Shown here: one piece after another, positions 52,297 to 60,461 of the stretch | Numbering within the stretch: the first letter of the stretch is position 1 | How the letters are laid out: every line of letters starts with the position of its first letter | Assembly (NCBI RefSeq): GCF_042651465.1 | Contig: NZ_JBHSCZ010000001.1 | Span: 558,001 to 622,000 of the forward strand | Direction: 5' to 3' | Length of the DNA: 64,000 nucleotides | DNA from: Ferruginibacter yonginensis | GTDB taxonomy: Bacteria > Bacteroidota > Bacteroidia > Chitinophagales > Chitinophagaceae | The notes under the pieces: model-generated | Databases searched by the model: none | What the model was told of the DNA's origin: nothing | The model's input: the letters and a program-made list of their open reading frames with translations, nothing else | Translations under genes and position numbers: made by a program

Positions 52297-52947
52297 ATGG
52301 TTAACGAACATTTTTATAAAGAAATTATAACAACATTACAACCTAGCCAAACCACATTGGTGGCCGTATCAAAACTAAAACCAGTAAGTGATATTGAACA
52401 GTTATATGCACTCGGACAAAGAGATTTTGGTGAAAATTATGTACAAGAATTAGTGGAGAAACAACCTCAATTACCTGCTGATATTCGTTGGCATTTTATT
52501 GGACATTTACAAAGTAATAAAGTAAAATATATTGCACCTTTTGTAACCATTATTCAAAGTGTTGATAGTATAAAACTGCTTACAGAAATTAATAAACAAG
52601 CTATAAAAAATAACCGTACCATTGCTTGTTTATTGCAAGTACATATTGCTGAAGAGCAAACAAAATTTGGGTTTAATGCTGCTGAACTACAACAACTACA
52701 ACCTGAAACATTCACTCATATTGATTTTGCAGGTGTAATGGGCATGGCTACTTTTACAGATGACAAACAAAAAGTGGAAAGAGAATTTCAGCACTTAAAA
52801 TCAATTTTTGATGATTTTAAACTACATCATACACTACCGCATTTTAACACCATCAGTATGGGCATGAGTGATGATTATGCATTGGCCATACAATGTGGTA
52901 GCAATATGGTTCGCATTGGCAGTTTGTTATTTGGAAAAAGAGGTTAA
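52297..52947 (+). CDS. YggS/PLPBP family pyridoxal phosphate homeostasis protein
   Basis: The 216-residue protein has a single TIM-barrel domain as in alanine racemase N-terminal domains. The PLP Lys is in LVAVSKLKPVSDIEQLYALGQRDFGENYVQEL (in parts). Other blocks are WHFIGHLQSNKVKYI, LLQVHIAEEQTKFGF, GVMGMATF, SMGMSDDYALAIQCGSNMVRIGS (in parts). The family buffers PLP and affects amino-acid balance. It starts three bases after the ABC permease gene and may be in the same operon. Confidence 0.95.
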   Translation: MVNEHFYKEIITTLQPSQTTLVAVSKLKPVSDIEQLYALGQRDFGENYVQELVEKQPQLPADIRWHFIGHLQSNKVKYIAPFVTIIQSVDSIKLLTEINKQAIKNNRTIACLLQVHIAEEQTKFGFNAAELQQLQPETFTHIDFAGVMGMATFTDDKQKVEREFQHLKSIFDDFKLHHTLPHFNTISMGMSDDYALAIQCGSNMVRIGSLLFGKRG

Positions 52948-53032
52948 TTACAAAAATGTTAAATTGATAATGCAGGTATGTTTTTTATACCGAATTAGCA
53001 TCTTTACAACAACAATAATTTAACTTTATAAC

Positions 53033-53860
53033 ATGACAAATTTTGTTGAAAAAGAAAGACACCGTAAAGCATTTATGTACACTGCTATTATTTGTGCAGT
53101 GTTGCTTTTATTGTTTATCATTATCAGCTGGAAAACTGTACCGCCGCCGCCTCCGCCACCACCTGAATTAATTGAAGTTAATTTGGGCAATAATGATGAT
53201 GGATTGGGTGAAGAGCAACCGCTCATAAAAGGTGATGGTACCCCTGAAATACCTGTACCTGCTGCACCACAGCCAGAAGTAGCAAAAGAAACCAATACTG
53301 AAGAAAGTGTTACGCCTGATGACAATGCTGAAGCTACCGCTGCACCCGTTGTAAAAGCAGAAAAGAAAAACGTAACTACAAAAAATACTACACCAACACC
53401 CAAACCTGTTGTAACACCCCCTATCCCAAAACCACAAAAACCAAAATTGGTGTATAATGGACCGGGTACAAAAAACGGCAATAATAAAGAAGTTGACAAT
53501 GGCTATACCATGCAAGGGAAAAACCCGATTGGAAAAGGTGATTATGGTATACCAACTGGCGATAAAGATTCTTATGGCGATACACCCGGCGGCAAAAAAG
53601 GTGGTCCAAAAGTTATAAGTGGTAATCGTAAAGTCATTAACTACTACTCATTTACAGGCGATTTACCAAAAGCGACCATTAATGCAGTTATAAAAGTATC
53701 GCCTGCAGGTGTAGGCACTTTCATTAAAATTGGTCAAGGTAGTACCAGTTTCAGTAAAGATTATGCCAATGCTATTACTGGTTATTTACGTAACATTAAG
53801 TTTGATAAGGCTGATGATGAATCAACCGTAACTGTACAATTTAATTTCACCGTACAATAA
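53033..53860 (+). CDS. TonB-like energy transducer / proline-rich periplasmic-spanning protein
   Basis: The 275-residue protein has one N-terminal membrane anchor (FMYTAIICAVLLLLFIIISW), then an eight-proline run, an acidic-to-Pro/Lys linker with VTPPIPKPQKPKLVYNG, a glycine-rich segment (YTMQGKNPIGKGDYGIPTGDK) and a C-terminal alpha/beta domain of about 75 residues (INAVIKVSPAGVGTFIKIG, YLRNIKFDKADDESTVTVQFNFTVQ). The layout is that of TonB, but the C-terminal domain is divergent and no exbB/exbD genes are nearby. It may be the Bacteroidota 'energy transducer TonB' paralogue. Confidence 0.8.
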   Translation: MTNFVEKERHRKAFMYTAIICAVLLLLFIIISWKTVPPPPPPPPELIEVNLGNNDDGLGEEQPLIKGDGTPEIPVPAAPQPEVAKETNTEESVTPDDNAEATAAPVVKAEKKNVTTKNTTPTPKPVVTPPIPKPQKPKLVYNGPGTKNGNNKEVDNGYTMQGKNPIGKGDYGIPTGDKDSYGDTPGGKKGGPKVISGNRKVINYYSFTGDLPKATINAVIKVSPAGVGTFIKIGQGSTSFSKDYANAITGYLRNIKFDKADDESTVTVQFNFTVQ

Positions 53861-53913
53861 ATTGTAAAAAATATTACAGCGTTGCATAACTCTTTGTAAT
53901 TTGCCTATGCATT

Positions 53914-55209
53914 ATGAATTACGAAGCAACAGTTGCCTATTTATATGATCAATTACCGATGTTTAGCAGGGTTGGTCAAAAAGCTTATAAAGCAAACTTA
54001 CACAATACCATAGCTCTTTGCGACTACTTGGGTAATCCACACCAAAAAATACGTACCATACATATAGCTGGTACTAATGGTAAAGGTAGTACCTCACATA
54101 TGTTAGCCGCTATTTTACAAGCAGCAGGCTTTAAAACAGGGCTGTATACCTCCCCACATATAAAAGATTTTAGGGAGCGTATTCGCATCAATGGCCAAAT
54201 GATACCACAACAACAAGTGGTTGATTTTGTTTCTAAAACGATGGATATTAGTAGCAACATTCAACCATCTTTTTTTGAATTGACTGTTGCCATGGCATTT
54301 GATTATTTTGCACATGAAGCAGTTGATATAGCAGTAATTGAAACGGGCTTAGGTGGATTGTTAGACAGTACCAATGTTATAACACCTATTCTCTCTATCA
54401 TCACCAATATTGGGTACGATCATCAAAATATTTTAGGTGATACTTTGCCTGAAATTGCCACACAAAAAGCTGGCATAATAAAACCAAATATACCTGTAGT
54501 AATTGGTAAAGCTATTGCTGAAACAGCTCCCATTTTTTTACAAACAGCCACCAATAACAATGCGCCCATCAGCTTTGCAACAGATCATTTTAACACAATT
54601 GAAGCTATAAATAATAATGGCTATTTATCAGTTACCATTAAACAAAAAAATAACCTTAAAAATTTAAATTACAAGCTTGGTTTAACTGGGTTATACCAAA
54701 CTGAAAATATTTGTACGGTATTACAAGCAGTGGAAATATTAAATGGTATTGATTTTAACATTGAAGAACAGCATATTCAGCAAGGCGTAAGAGATGTAAA
54801 ATTGATGACAGGCCTTCGGGGCCGATGGGATGTATTAAGTGAACAACCACTTATAATTGCCGATGTTGCTCATAATAAAGATGGTATTACCCAAGTATTA
54901 CAACAATTACAACAACAATACCCTCATAAAAAAGTACATTTTGTTTTAGGGTTTGTAAAAGATAAAGATGTTGCTGGAGTGTTAGCTTTGTTTCCCAAAA
55001 ATGGACAGTACTATTTTACGAATGCACATATACCAAGGGCTTTACCTGCCAATGAGTTAGCTACCATTGCAAACCAAGCTGGGCTTGCAGGTGAAGTGTT
55101 TGACGATGTTAATATTGCTATTGATACAGCTAAACAGCGGTTAAATAATGATGCTATAATTATGGTTTGTGGTAGCTTTTTTGTAATTGCTGAACTTAAT
55201 ATTTTATAA
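53914..55209 (+). CDS. folC: Bifunctional folylpolyglutamate synthase/dihydrofolate synthase
   Basis: The 431-residue Mur-ligase-like enzyme adds glutamates to folates. The ATP loop is HIAGTNGKGSTSHML, followed by GLYTSPHIKDFRERIRINGQ, FFELTVAMAFDYFA, VIETGLGGLLDSTNVI (in place of the Omega loop GLGGRLDATN), ITNIGYDHQNILG, RGRWDVL and IADVAHNKDGITQVL. Note GGLLDSTN where most have GGRLDATN. It is a single gene convergent with the NUDIX gene; the stops overlap by six bases. Confidence 0.95.
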   Translation: MNYEATVAYLYDQLPMFSRVGQKAYKANLHNTIALCDYLGNPHQKIRTIHIAGTNGKGSTSHMLAAILQAAGFKTGLYTSPHIKDFRERIRINGQMIPQQQVVDFVSKTMDISSNIQPSFFELTVAMAFDYFAHEAVDIAVIETGLGGLLDSTNVITPILSIITNIGYDHQNILGDTLPEIATQKAGIIKPNIPVVIGKAIAETAPIFLQTATNNNAPISFATDHFNTIEAINNNGYLSVTIKQKNNLKNLNYKLGLTGLYQTENICTVLQAVEILNGIDFNIEEQHIQQGVRDVKLMTGLRGRWDVLSEQPLIIADVAHNKDGITQVLQQLQQQYPHKKVHFVLGFVKDKDVAGVLALFPKNGQYYFTNAHIPRALPANELATIANQAGLAGEVFDDVNIAIDTAKQRLNNDAIIMVCGSFFVIAELNIL

Positions 55210-55746
55210 ACTAGCCATAAAATCAAAGGCCCTTCGCAATGCCACCTCATGCATACTTTGTATGAGTGTATGTGTTTGTAACATATTTTTTACAGTTGCT
55301 ACGGTATGGTAGGTAATATTTATTTCTTCATTAGCATCTAATTGTTGTTGGGCAACTTTTACACCGCCAATTGCTAAAAATAAATGAGTAGCATTGTTTA
55401 ATACGCCAGGGTTAGCATAAGTAGTGCCTAGCGAATAAATTTGAGAAAATTGATGGCCAGTTTCTTCTAACAACTCTCTTGCAATTGCTTTAATGGGCGC
55501 TTCTGCACCATCAATAAAACCACCAGGTAACTCTAAAGTAGTTTGTTGAATTGGATGACGGTATTGCTCAATTAAAATAATTTGCTGATCATGGGTTATA
55601 GCTACAGCAGCTGCACTATCGGGCATTTCAACAACATAATAAGGATCTACCACTTTACCTGTGGGGGTTTCATAAGCATCTTTACGAGCTGTAAAATAAG
55701 GGTGCTCACTAATGTAGGTGGAGGAAATTATTTTATAAATAGACAT
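55204..55746 (-). CDS. NUDIX hydrolase (ADP-ribose pyrophosphatase-like)
   Basis: The 180-residue protein has a complete Nudix box GGFIDGAE...RELLEETG (G-x5-E-x7-RE-x2-EE-xG). Before it lies QIILIEQYRHPIQQTTLELPGGF, the pattern of ADP-ribose/sugar-nucleotide pyrophosphatases; after it, YSLGTTYANPGVLNNATHLFLA. It probably cleaves ADP-ribose-like nucleoside diphosphates. The frame extends upstream to 55875, but that extension covers a GC-rich structured element and the -7 box, so I start at the ATG at 55746. Confidence 0.92.
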   Translation of the reverse strand: MSIYKIISSTYISEHPYFTARKDAYETPTGKVVDPYYVVEMPDSAAAVAITHDQQIILIEQYRHPIQQTTLELPGGFIDGAEAPIKAIARELLEETGHQFSQIYSLGTTYANPGVLNNATHLFLAIGGVKVAQQQLDANEEINITYHTVATVKNMLQTHTLIQSMHEVALRRAFDFMASL

Positions 55747-55773
55747 ACCTTTTGTGTTTGCTTTTGTGTTGAA

Positions 55774-55781
55774 CAAAGTTA
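55774..55781 (-). promoter_or_regulatory. -7 box TAACTTTG of the NUDIX gene
   Basis: The minus strand reads TAACTTTG, 27 bases before the ATG at 55746, immediately downstream of the structured element. Confidence 0.55.
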
Positions 55782-55784
55782 AAA

Positions 55785-55855
55785 TGCCCAAGGGCGCAGG
55801 GATTGCAGCGGCACGGAAACCGCAGCAGCGGTGGACGTACAGCGTAAAGCCCGAA
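55785..55855 (-). ncRNA. Structured 3' element, copy 1 (after yfiT-like gene)
   Basis: A GC-rich island in an AT-rich gap. In minus orientation it begins TTCGGGCTTTACGCTGTACG and ends with GCTGCAATCCC and GCGCCC. An apical hairpin ACCGC-AGCA-GCGGT is at 55819-55832. It starts 34 bases after the yfiT stop. A second copy follows purK with matching ends. I recall similar 'CGGCTATCCGC...' elements as common in Bacteroidota intergenic regions, possibly an Rfam class such as Flavo-1, but could not check. Confidence 0.55.
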
Positions 55856-55889
55856 CAAATGCTGCCATTATACACACTGATGAACGCCC

Positions 55890-56417
55890 CTACCAGCCCA
55901 TACGATCACGTAACTTGTTTATATGTGCAGTGTGGTGTTTACCATGCCATGCATAATTACCTAATAAATACCACAAGGTCATTTGTTTATTGTACTCAGG
56001 GTGCACTACTGTTCGTTGCCACTGCTCAGTTGTAATACTTTTTAAAACGGCTACCATACGGACATGTATGGCATACAACATAGTGATTGAAACATTAATA
56101 GGAATAGTTTGCACATCATTCAGCAATGCCCAAGCGTTTTGGTCGTATGGTTTTATAGTAGGGTTATCTTCTGTTAAACCTAATTTAAAACGAATAAATG
56201 CGTTCATATGACTATCAGCCACATGGTGTACTACTTGTATAATCGTCCAACCGTTGGGCCTATAAGCAGTATTGAGTTGCGCCTCATCAAGGTTAGTAAT
56301 CGCATACTCAATGGCTTTTGGTAATACTTCTATATCAATCAGCCACTCTTCCAACTGTTGTTGAGAGAATGGCTGTTCGATGTATTTACCGATGGGAAAA
56401 CTTAAATCGTTATCCAT
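55890..56417 (-). CDS. YfiT/DinB-family putative bacillithiol transferase
   Basis: The 175-residue protein has a DinB-like four-helix bundle. Family blocks: DLSFPIGKYIEQPFSQQQLEEWL (in parts) at the N-terminus, YRPNGWTIIQVVHHVADSHMNAFIRFKLGL (in parts) and WYLLGNYAWHGKHHTAHI. The histidines in HHVADSH and WHGKHHTAH are the metal ligands in YfiT. It is annotated in the family as a metal-dependent bacillithiol or glutathione-like S-transferase or hydrolase. It is 12 bases after the FKBP gene, the end of the fbp unit. Confidence 0.92.
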   Translation of the reverse strand: MDNDLSFPIGKYIEQPFSQQQLEEWLIDIEVLPKAIEYAITNLDEAQLNTAYRPNGWTIIQVVHHVADSHMNAFIRFKLGLTEDNPTIKPYDQNAWALLNDVQTIPINVSITMLYAIHVRMVAVLKSITTEQWQRTVVHPEYNKQMTLWYLLGNYAWHGKHHTAHINKLRDRMGW

Positions 56418-56429
56418 ATCGTTACAATT

Positions 56430-57176
56430 TTAATTAGTGGCCGTTGCTGCCGGTTTGATATCTTTTAAAATAATTTCAAATATCAACAAAGCATTGGGTG
56501 TAATTGGTGAGCCTGGAGGCGGATTATCGCCATAGCCCAATTCGCTTGGTATGTACACTTTCCAGTGTGAGCCAACAGGCATGAGTTGCAAAATTTCTGT
56601 CCACCCTTTAATAACACCATTTAACGGAAATGTAGCAGGGGCGCCACGTTTCAATGAATTATCAAACTCTTTACCATCCATTAATGTACCTACGTAATCA
56701 ACCACTACGGTGTCAATAGCTTTTGGTTTTGCAGCAGCAGCATCACCTGCTTTTATAATTTCGTATTGCAAACCGTTGGGTAACGAAACCACCCCTTTAC
56801 GTTTACCATTCACTTCTAAAAAGCTAGCGCATACTTGCTTTTGTTCTTCTGTACGTTTTTGAGCAAATGCTTGCAACTTTTGCTGAAGTGTCATGTTTGC
56901 TTGATCTTGTGACATTGCGGTTTTTCTTTTAGCCATTATATCATCCATAGCTTTTGCTACTAACTGTGTATTGAGTGAAGTAGCACCGGCTTGTAATAAG
57001 CTTTCGCCAATGCTCATACCAGCTGCATAACTAAAACTATCAATGGCATTTTTAAAAATTGGTTTTGATGTTGTAGCCGTTGCTGCTACTTTTTTTGGTG
57101 CTGCTGCTGTTTTTGTTTGTGCAGTAACATTACACATTACCGCTACAGTTGCGGCACATACCCATAATTTCTTCAT
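56430..57176 (-). CDS. FKBP-type peptidyl-prolyl cis-trans isomerase, exported
   Basis: The 248-residue protein has a signal peptide (MKKLWVCAATVAVMCNVTAQ), an Ala/Lys-rich stretch, an FKBP_N-like helical dimerisation domain (about 40-125: DSFSYAAGMSIGESLLQAG, QDQANMTLQQKLQAFAQKR) and a C-terminal FKBP domain (about 150-242: DTVVVDYVGTLMDGKEFDNS, GVIKGWTEILQLMPVGSHW, YIPSELGYGDNPPP). It is like FkpA/Mip and folds proteins in the periplasm. It lies 19 bases after the ABC ATPase gene. Confidence 0.94.
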   Translation of the reverse strand: MKKLWVCAATVAVMCNVTAQTKTAAAPKKVAATATTSKPIFKNAIDSFSYAAGMSIGESLLQAGATSLNTQLVAKAMDDIMAKRKTAMSQDQANMTLQQKLQAFAQKRTEEQKQVCASFLEVNGKRKGVVSLPNGLQYEIIKAGDAAAAKPKAIDTVVVDYVGTLMDGKEFDNSLKRGAPATFPLNGVIKGWTEILQLMPVGSHWKVYIPSELGYGDNPPPGSPITPNALLIFEIILKDIKPAATATN

Positions 57177-57195
57177 ACTTGCTTTTGTTTAAAAT

Positions 57196-57960
57196 TTATT
57201 CAGGCCTAATTTCTTTACCTCCTGTTAAATTGATAAATACATCTTCTAAATTAGCTGCTTTCACTTGTTTAGGACGTTCAAAACCGGTTGCTACCAGTTC
57301 ATCAATCATACCATCAGGCGTATCAAGCTTAATTATTTTTCCTTCATCTAAGATAGCGATACGGTCGCATAGTTGCTCCGCTTCATCCATATAATGTGTC
57401 GTTAAAATTACAGTGGTTCCGGCATCTCTAATTTCTTTAATTAAATCCCACAGGTTACGCCTAGCTTGCGGATCGAGGCCAGTAGTGGGTTCATCTAAAA
57501 ATATGATTTTAGGTTGATTGATTAAAGTGGTTGCAATTGAAAATCGTTGTTTTTGTCCGCCACTTAGCTCTTTGCTTTTTGCTTTCGCCTTATCAGCCAA
57601 ATTTACTTTGTTTAATAAGGTTATGGGGTCAACGTTTCGGTTATATAAACCATTAAACAACTGTATTAACTCAACTAAATTTAAGCCAGGGTAAAAGCCT
57701 GATGTTTGTAATTGTACCCCAATAATTTTTTTGATTTCATCGGGTTGTTTATCCAAATTGAACCCACCAACAGTAACGGTACCACTGGTTTTTGAACGAA
57801 GGGTTTCTAATATTTCGAGGGTGGTACTTTTACCAGCACCATTGGGGCCAAGTAAACCGAAAATTTCGCCTTCATATACATCAAACGAAATAGAACGAAC
57901 GGCTTGAAATTCGCTGTAGTTTTTTACTAAATCTTTTACAGATATTATGGTGTTATGCAT
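57196..57960 (-). CDS. ABC transporter ATP-binding protein without adjacent permease
   Basis: The 254-residue ATPase has Walker A GPNGAGKSTT, Q-loop VQLQTSGFYPGL, signature LSGGQKQRFS, Walker B IIFLDEPTTGLD and H-loop LTTHYMDEAEQLC. It resembles the CcmA/drug-exporter (ABC-2) group. The ATG at 57960 overlaps the fbp stop (shared bases ATGCATAA), implying coupling. No permease gene is encoded next to it; the next genes are an FKBP and a YfiT-like protein. Confidence 0.93.
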   Translation of the reverse strand: MHNTIISVKDLVKNYSEFQAVRSISFDVYEGEIFGLLGPNGAGKSTTLEILETLRSKTSGTVTVGGFNLDKQPDEIKKIIGVQLQTSGFYPGLNLVELIQLFNGLYNRNVDPITLLNKVNLADKAKAKSKELSGGQKQRFSIATTLINQPKIIFLDEPTTGLDPQARRNLWDLIKEIRDAGTTVILTTHYMDEAEQLCDRIAILDEGKIIKLDTPDGMIDELVATGFERPKQVKAANLEDVFINLTGGKEIRPE

Positions 57961-58990
57961 GGTTGGTAGTGGTTTCTTTTGCAGCTGCAAGGTACGATTC
58001 TAATTCTTCCATCATTTTAATACTACCCACAAAAAACGGTGTACGTTGGTGTAAGGTAGTAGGTTGAACATCTAAAATATTGATTTCACCGTTAGTGGCT
58101 TTACCACCGGCAATTTGTACAATAAAAGCAAATGGGTTACACTCATACAGCAAACGCAATTTACCACCAGGTTTTTCAGTAGTAGCAGGGTACATAAAAA
58201 TGCCCCCTTTAATGAGGTTACGATGCACATCACTCACCATACTGCCTATATAACGTTGGGTATAAGGGCCTCCATTGGTTTTATCTTTTTTCTGGCAGGC
58301 AGTAATATACTCTTTTACACCTTGGTTGTACCTAAAAAAGTTACCATGATTTACAGAGTAAATTTTACCCCATTCAGGACATTTAATATTAGGATGACTT
58401 AGCAAATATTCACCAATGGCCCTATCTAACGTAAAACCATTTACCCCACGTTTGGTAGCATACACCAACATGGTTGAAGAACCGTACACAATATAACCAG
58501 CAGCTACTTGCTTATTACCGGGTTGTAAAAAATCTTCTTTTGTAGCAGGCTTACCAATTTCACTTACCCTTCGGTAAATGCTAAAAATGGTGCCGATTGA
58601 TACGTTTACATCAATGTTGCTACTACCATCTAAAGGATCAAACAAACAAACGTATTTCGATTTGTTGCTTATTTCATCATCAAACAATACAATTTCATCG
58701 AGCTCCTCACTACCAATACCTGCACAACTAATACCATGGCGTAATACACCCATTAATTGATCGTTGGCAAATATGTCTAATTTTTTCACTTCTTCGCCTT
58801 GCACATTTACAGATCCTTCATCGCCCAAAATATCAACCAAACCTGCTTTGTTTACTTCAACATTTACACGTTTTGCAGCCAAGCCAATATCACGTAGCAA
58901 GCCAGCTAACTGGCCCGTAGCTTGCGGAAATGCCCTCATTTCTTGTATTGTAAACTCATCTAAGGTTAATATATTTCTATTGGTTGCCAT
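57953..58990 (-). CDS. fbp: Fructose-1,6-bisphosphatase, class I
   Basis: The 345-residue enzyme hydrolyses fructose-1,6-bisphosphate in gluconeogenesis. Metal-binding block FDPLDGSSNIDVNVSIGTIFSIY is visible in parts (DPLDGSSNID), preceded by GIGSEELDEIV. Other blocks are GYIVYGSSTMLVYATKRGVNGF (in parts), RYIGSMVSDVHRNLIKGGIFMYP (in parts) and KLRLLYECNPFAFIVQIAGGKA (in parts). It heads a unit with an ABC ATPase, an FKBP and a YfiT-like gene. Confidence 0.97.
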   Translation of the reverse strand: MATNRNILTLDEFTIQEMRAFPQATGQLAGLLRDIGLAAKRVNVEVNKAGLVDILGDEGSVNVQGEEVKKLDIFANDQLMGVLRHGISCAGIGSEELDEIVLFDDEISNKSKYVCLFDPLDGSSNIDVNVSIGTIFSIYRRVSEIGKPATKEDFLQPGNKQVAAGYIVYGSSTMLVYATKRGVNGFTLDRAIGEYLLSHPNIKCPEWGKIYSVNHGNFFRYNQGVKEYITACQKKDKTNGGPYTQRYIGSMVSDVHRNLIKGGIFMYPATTEKPGGKLRLLYECNPFAFIVQIAGGKATNGEINILDVQPTTLHQRTPFFVGSIKMMEELESYLAAAKETTTNHA

Positions 58991-59184
58991 GTTTTAAAAT
59001 TTGGAAGCTGTACTGTAATTATTATTGTTACTATTACAATTTGATAATAGATTTGCAATATATAAAGATTTCTAAATGAAATACAACCTTTTGAAAAAAC
59101 AAATGGTTGTAAGCCAATTAATATTGCTTTCTTGCTAGATATCTCCAACACAATTTTTTTAACTTTAAAATGCAGTTTTAAACC

Positions 59185-60450
59185 ATGCTTGTTTACAAAT
59201 TTGGCGGTGCTTCTATCAACAACATTGATCGTATTAAAAATACAGCAAACATCATAAAAACCAACGCCAGTAAACGGTTGCTAGTAGTAATTTCAGCTAT
59301 GGGTAAAACAACCAATGCTTTAGAAAAAATTGCTGAGGCTTATTACGACAATAGAAAAGAAGATGCTTTACAACTTTTTGAACAAGTAAAGAAAAACCAC
59401 CTTGATGTGGTTAAACAATTATTGGTGCTTAATTGGAAAGCCGCTGAAGATCAATTAAAAGAATTTTTTACAGAAATTGAATGGATGCTACATGATAAAC
59501 CAGTTAGAGCATACGATTATTATTATGATCAAATTGTGTGTTGTGGCGAATTATTTAGCACTTGTATTGTAGCACATTATTTAAGAGAGCAACAATGCAA
59601 TGTTGGTTGGATGGATGTTAGAGATATTGTACGAACGGATAATAATTTTAGAGATGCTGGGGTTGATTTTGATTTTACAACTCAAAAAATAAATGATGAT
59701 ATTGTTCCTTTATACAATACCCACGAAGTAGTAATTACCCAAGGTTTTATTGGCGCAACAGACGAAAACGAAAGCACTACTTTAGGTAGAGAAGGTAGCG
59801 ATTACTCAGCTGCTATTTTTGCAAATATTTTAAATGCTGATAGTTTAACTATTTGGAAAGATGTTGAAGCCGTAATGAATGCGGACCCCAATAAATTTAA
59901 TGATGCCGTTATTATTCCTTCTTTAAATTATACTGAAGTGATTGAAATGGCTTATTACGGAGCACAAGTTATTCACCCAAAAACCATTAAACCATTACAA
60001 AATAAAAACATACCCTTGTATGTGAAAAGCTTTTTAGATACTACTTTACCAGGCACAGTAATTAATGGTGATAAAGCCGCTGCCTTACCTCCTGTAATTG
60101 TTTTAAAAGATAAGCAAGTGGTGATACAGTTTAAATCAAGAGACTTTTCATTTATTGAAGGTAAACCGGTGGAGCAGTTGCACGAAATATTTAAAAAAGT
60201 AAAGCTACAACCCAACTTATCGCAAAACACAGCGATTTCATTGCTTTGCTGCTTTGATGGGCATGTTGAAAAAACAACTGAAATTGCCCAAGAAGCTTCC
60301 TTGTTTTTTGATGTTGATGTAGAAAGAGAAGTATCATTGTTAACCATTAGGCATTACGATAAGGCTACTATTGATCGTTTAACTGCTGGTAAAAACATTG
60401 TTTTGCAACAACAAACACCTGTTACAGTACAAGCTGTATTTAGAAATTAA
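59185..60450 (+). CDS. Aspartate kinase (monofunctional)
   Basis: The 421-residue enzyme phosphorylates aspartate, first step to lysine, threonine and methionine. Blocks: MLVYKFGGASINNIDRI, LLVVISAMGKTTNAL, ITQGFIGATDENESTTLGREGSDYSAAIFA (in parts), IWKDVEAVMNADPNKF, EMAYYGAQVIHPKTIKPLQNKNIPLYVKSF (in parts). The C-terminal 130 residues form a degenerate ACT-like regulatory part. There is no homoserine dehydrogenase fusion. A terminator for it lies within the 3' end of the opposite gene. Confidence 0.94.
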   Translation: MLVYKFGGASINNIDRIKNTANIIKTNASKRLLVVISAMGKTTNALEKIAEAYYDNRKEDALQLFEQVKKNHLDVVKQLLVLNWKAAEDQLKEFFTEIEWMLHDKPVRAYDYYYDQIVCCGELFSTCIVAHYLREQQCNVGWMDVRDIVRTDNNFRDAGVDFDFTTQKINDDIVPLYNTHEVVITQGFIGATDENESTTLGREGSDYSAAIFANILNADSLTIWKDVEAVMNADPNKFNDAVIIPSLNYTEVIEMAYYGAQVIHPKTIKPLQNKNIPLYVKSFLDTTLPGTVINGDKAAALPPVIVLKDKQVVIQFKSRDFSFIEGKPVEQLHEIFKKVKLQPNLSQNTAISLLCCFDGHVEKTTEIAQEASLFFDVDVEREVSLLTIRHYDKATIDRLTAGKNIVLQQQTPVTVQAVFRN

Positions 60451-60461
60451 CAAAAGCAGGT

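Noticed and set aside
53026..53515. Gly/Val/Phe-rich minus-strand frames opposite the TonB-like gene
   Set aside because: They are the complement of the proline-rich linker, which yields glycine-rich antisense frames.
55747..55875. N-terminal extension of the NUDIX protein
   Set aside because: The extension contains the -7 box and the GC-rich structured element, and its translation is Cys-rich and atypical; the ATG at 55746 is better.
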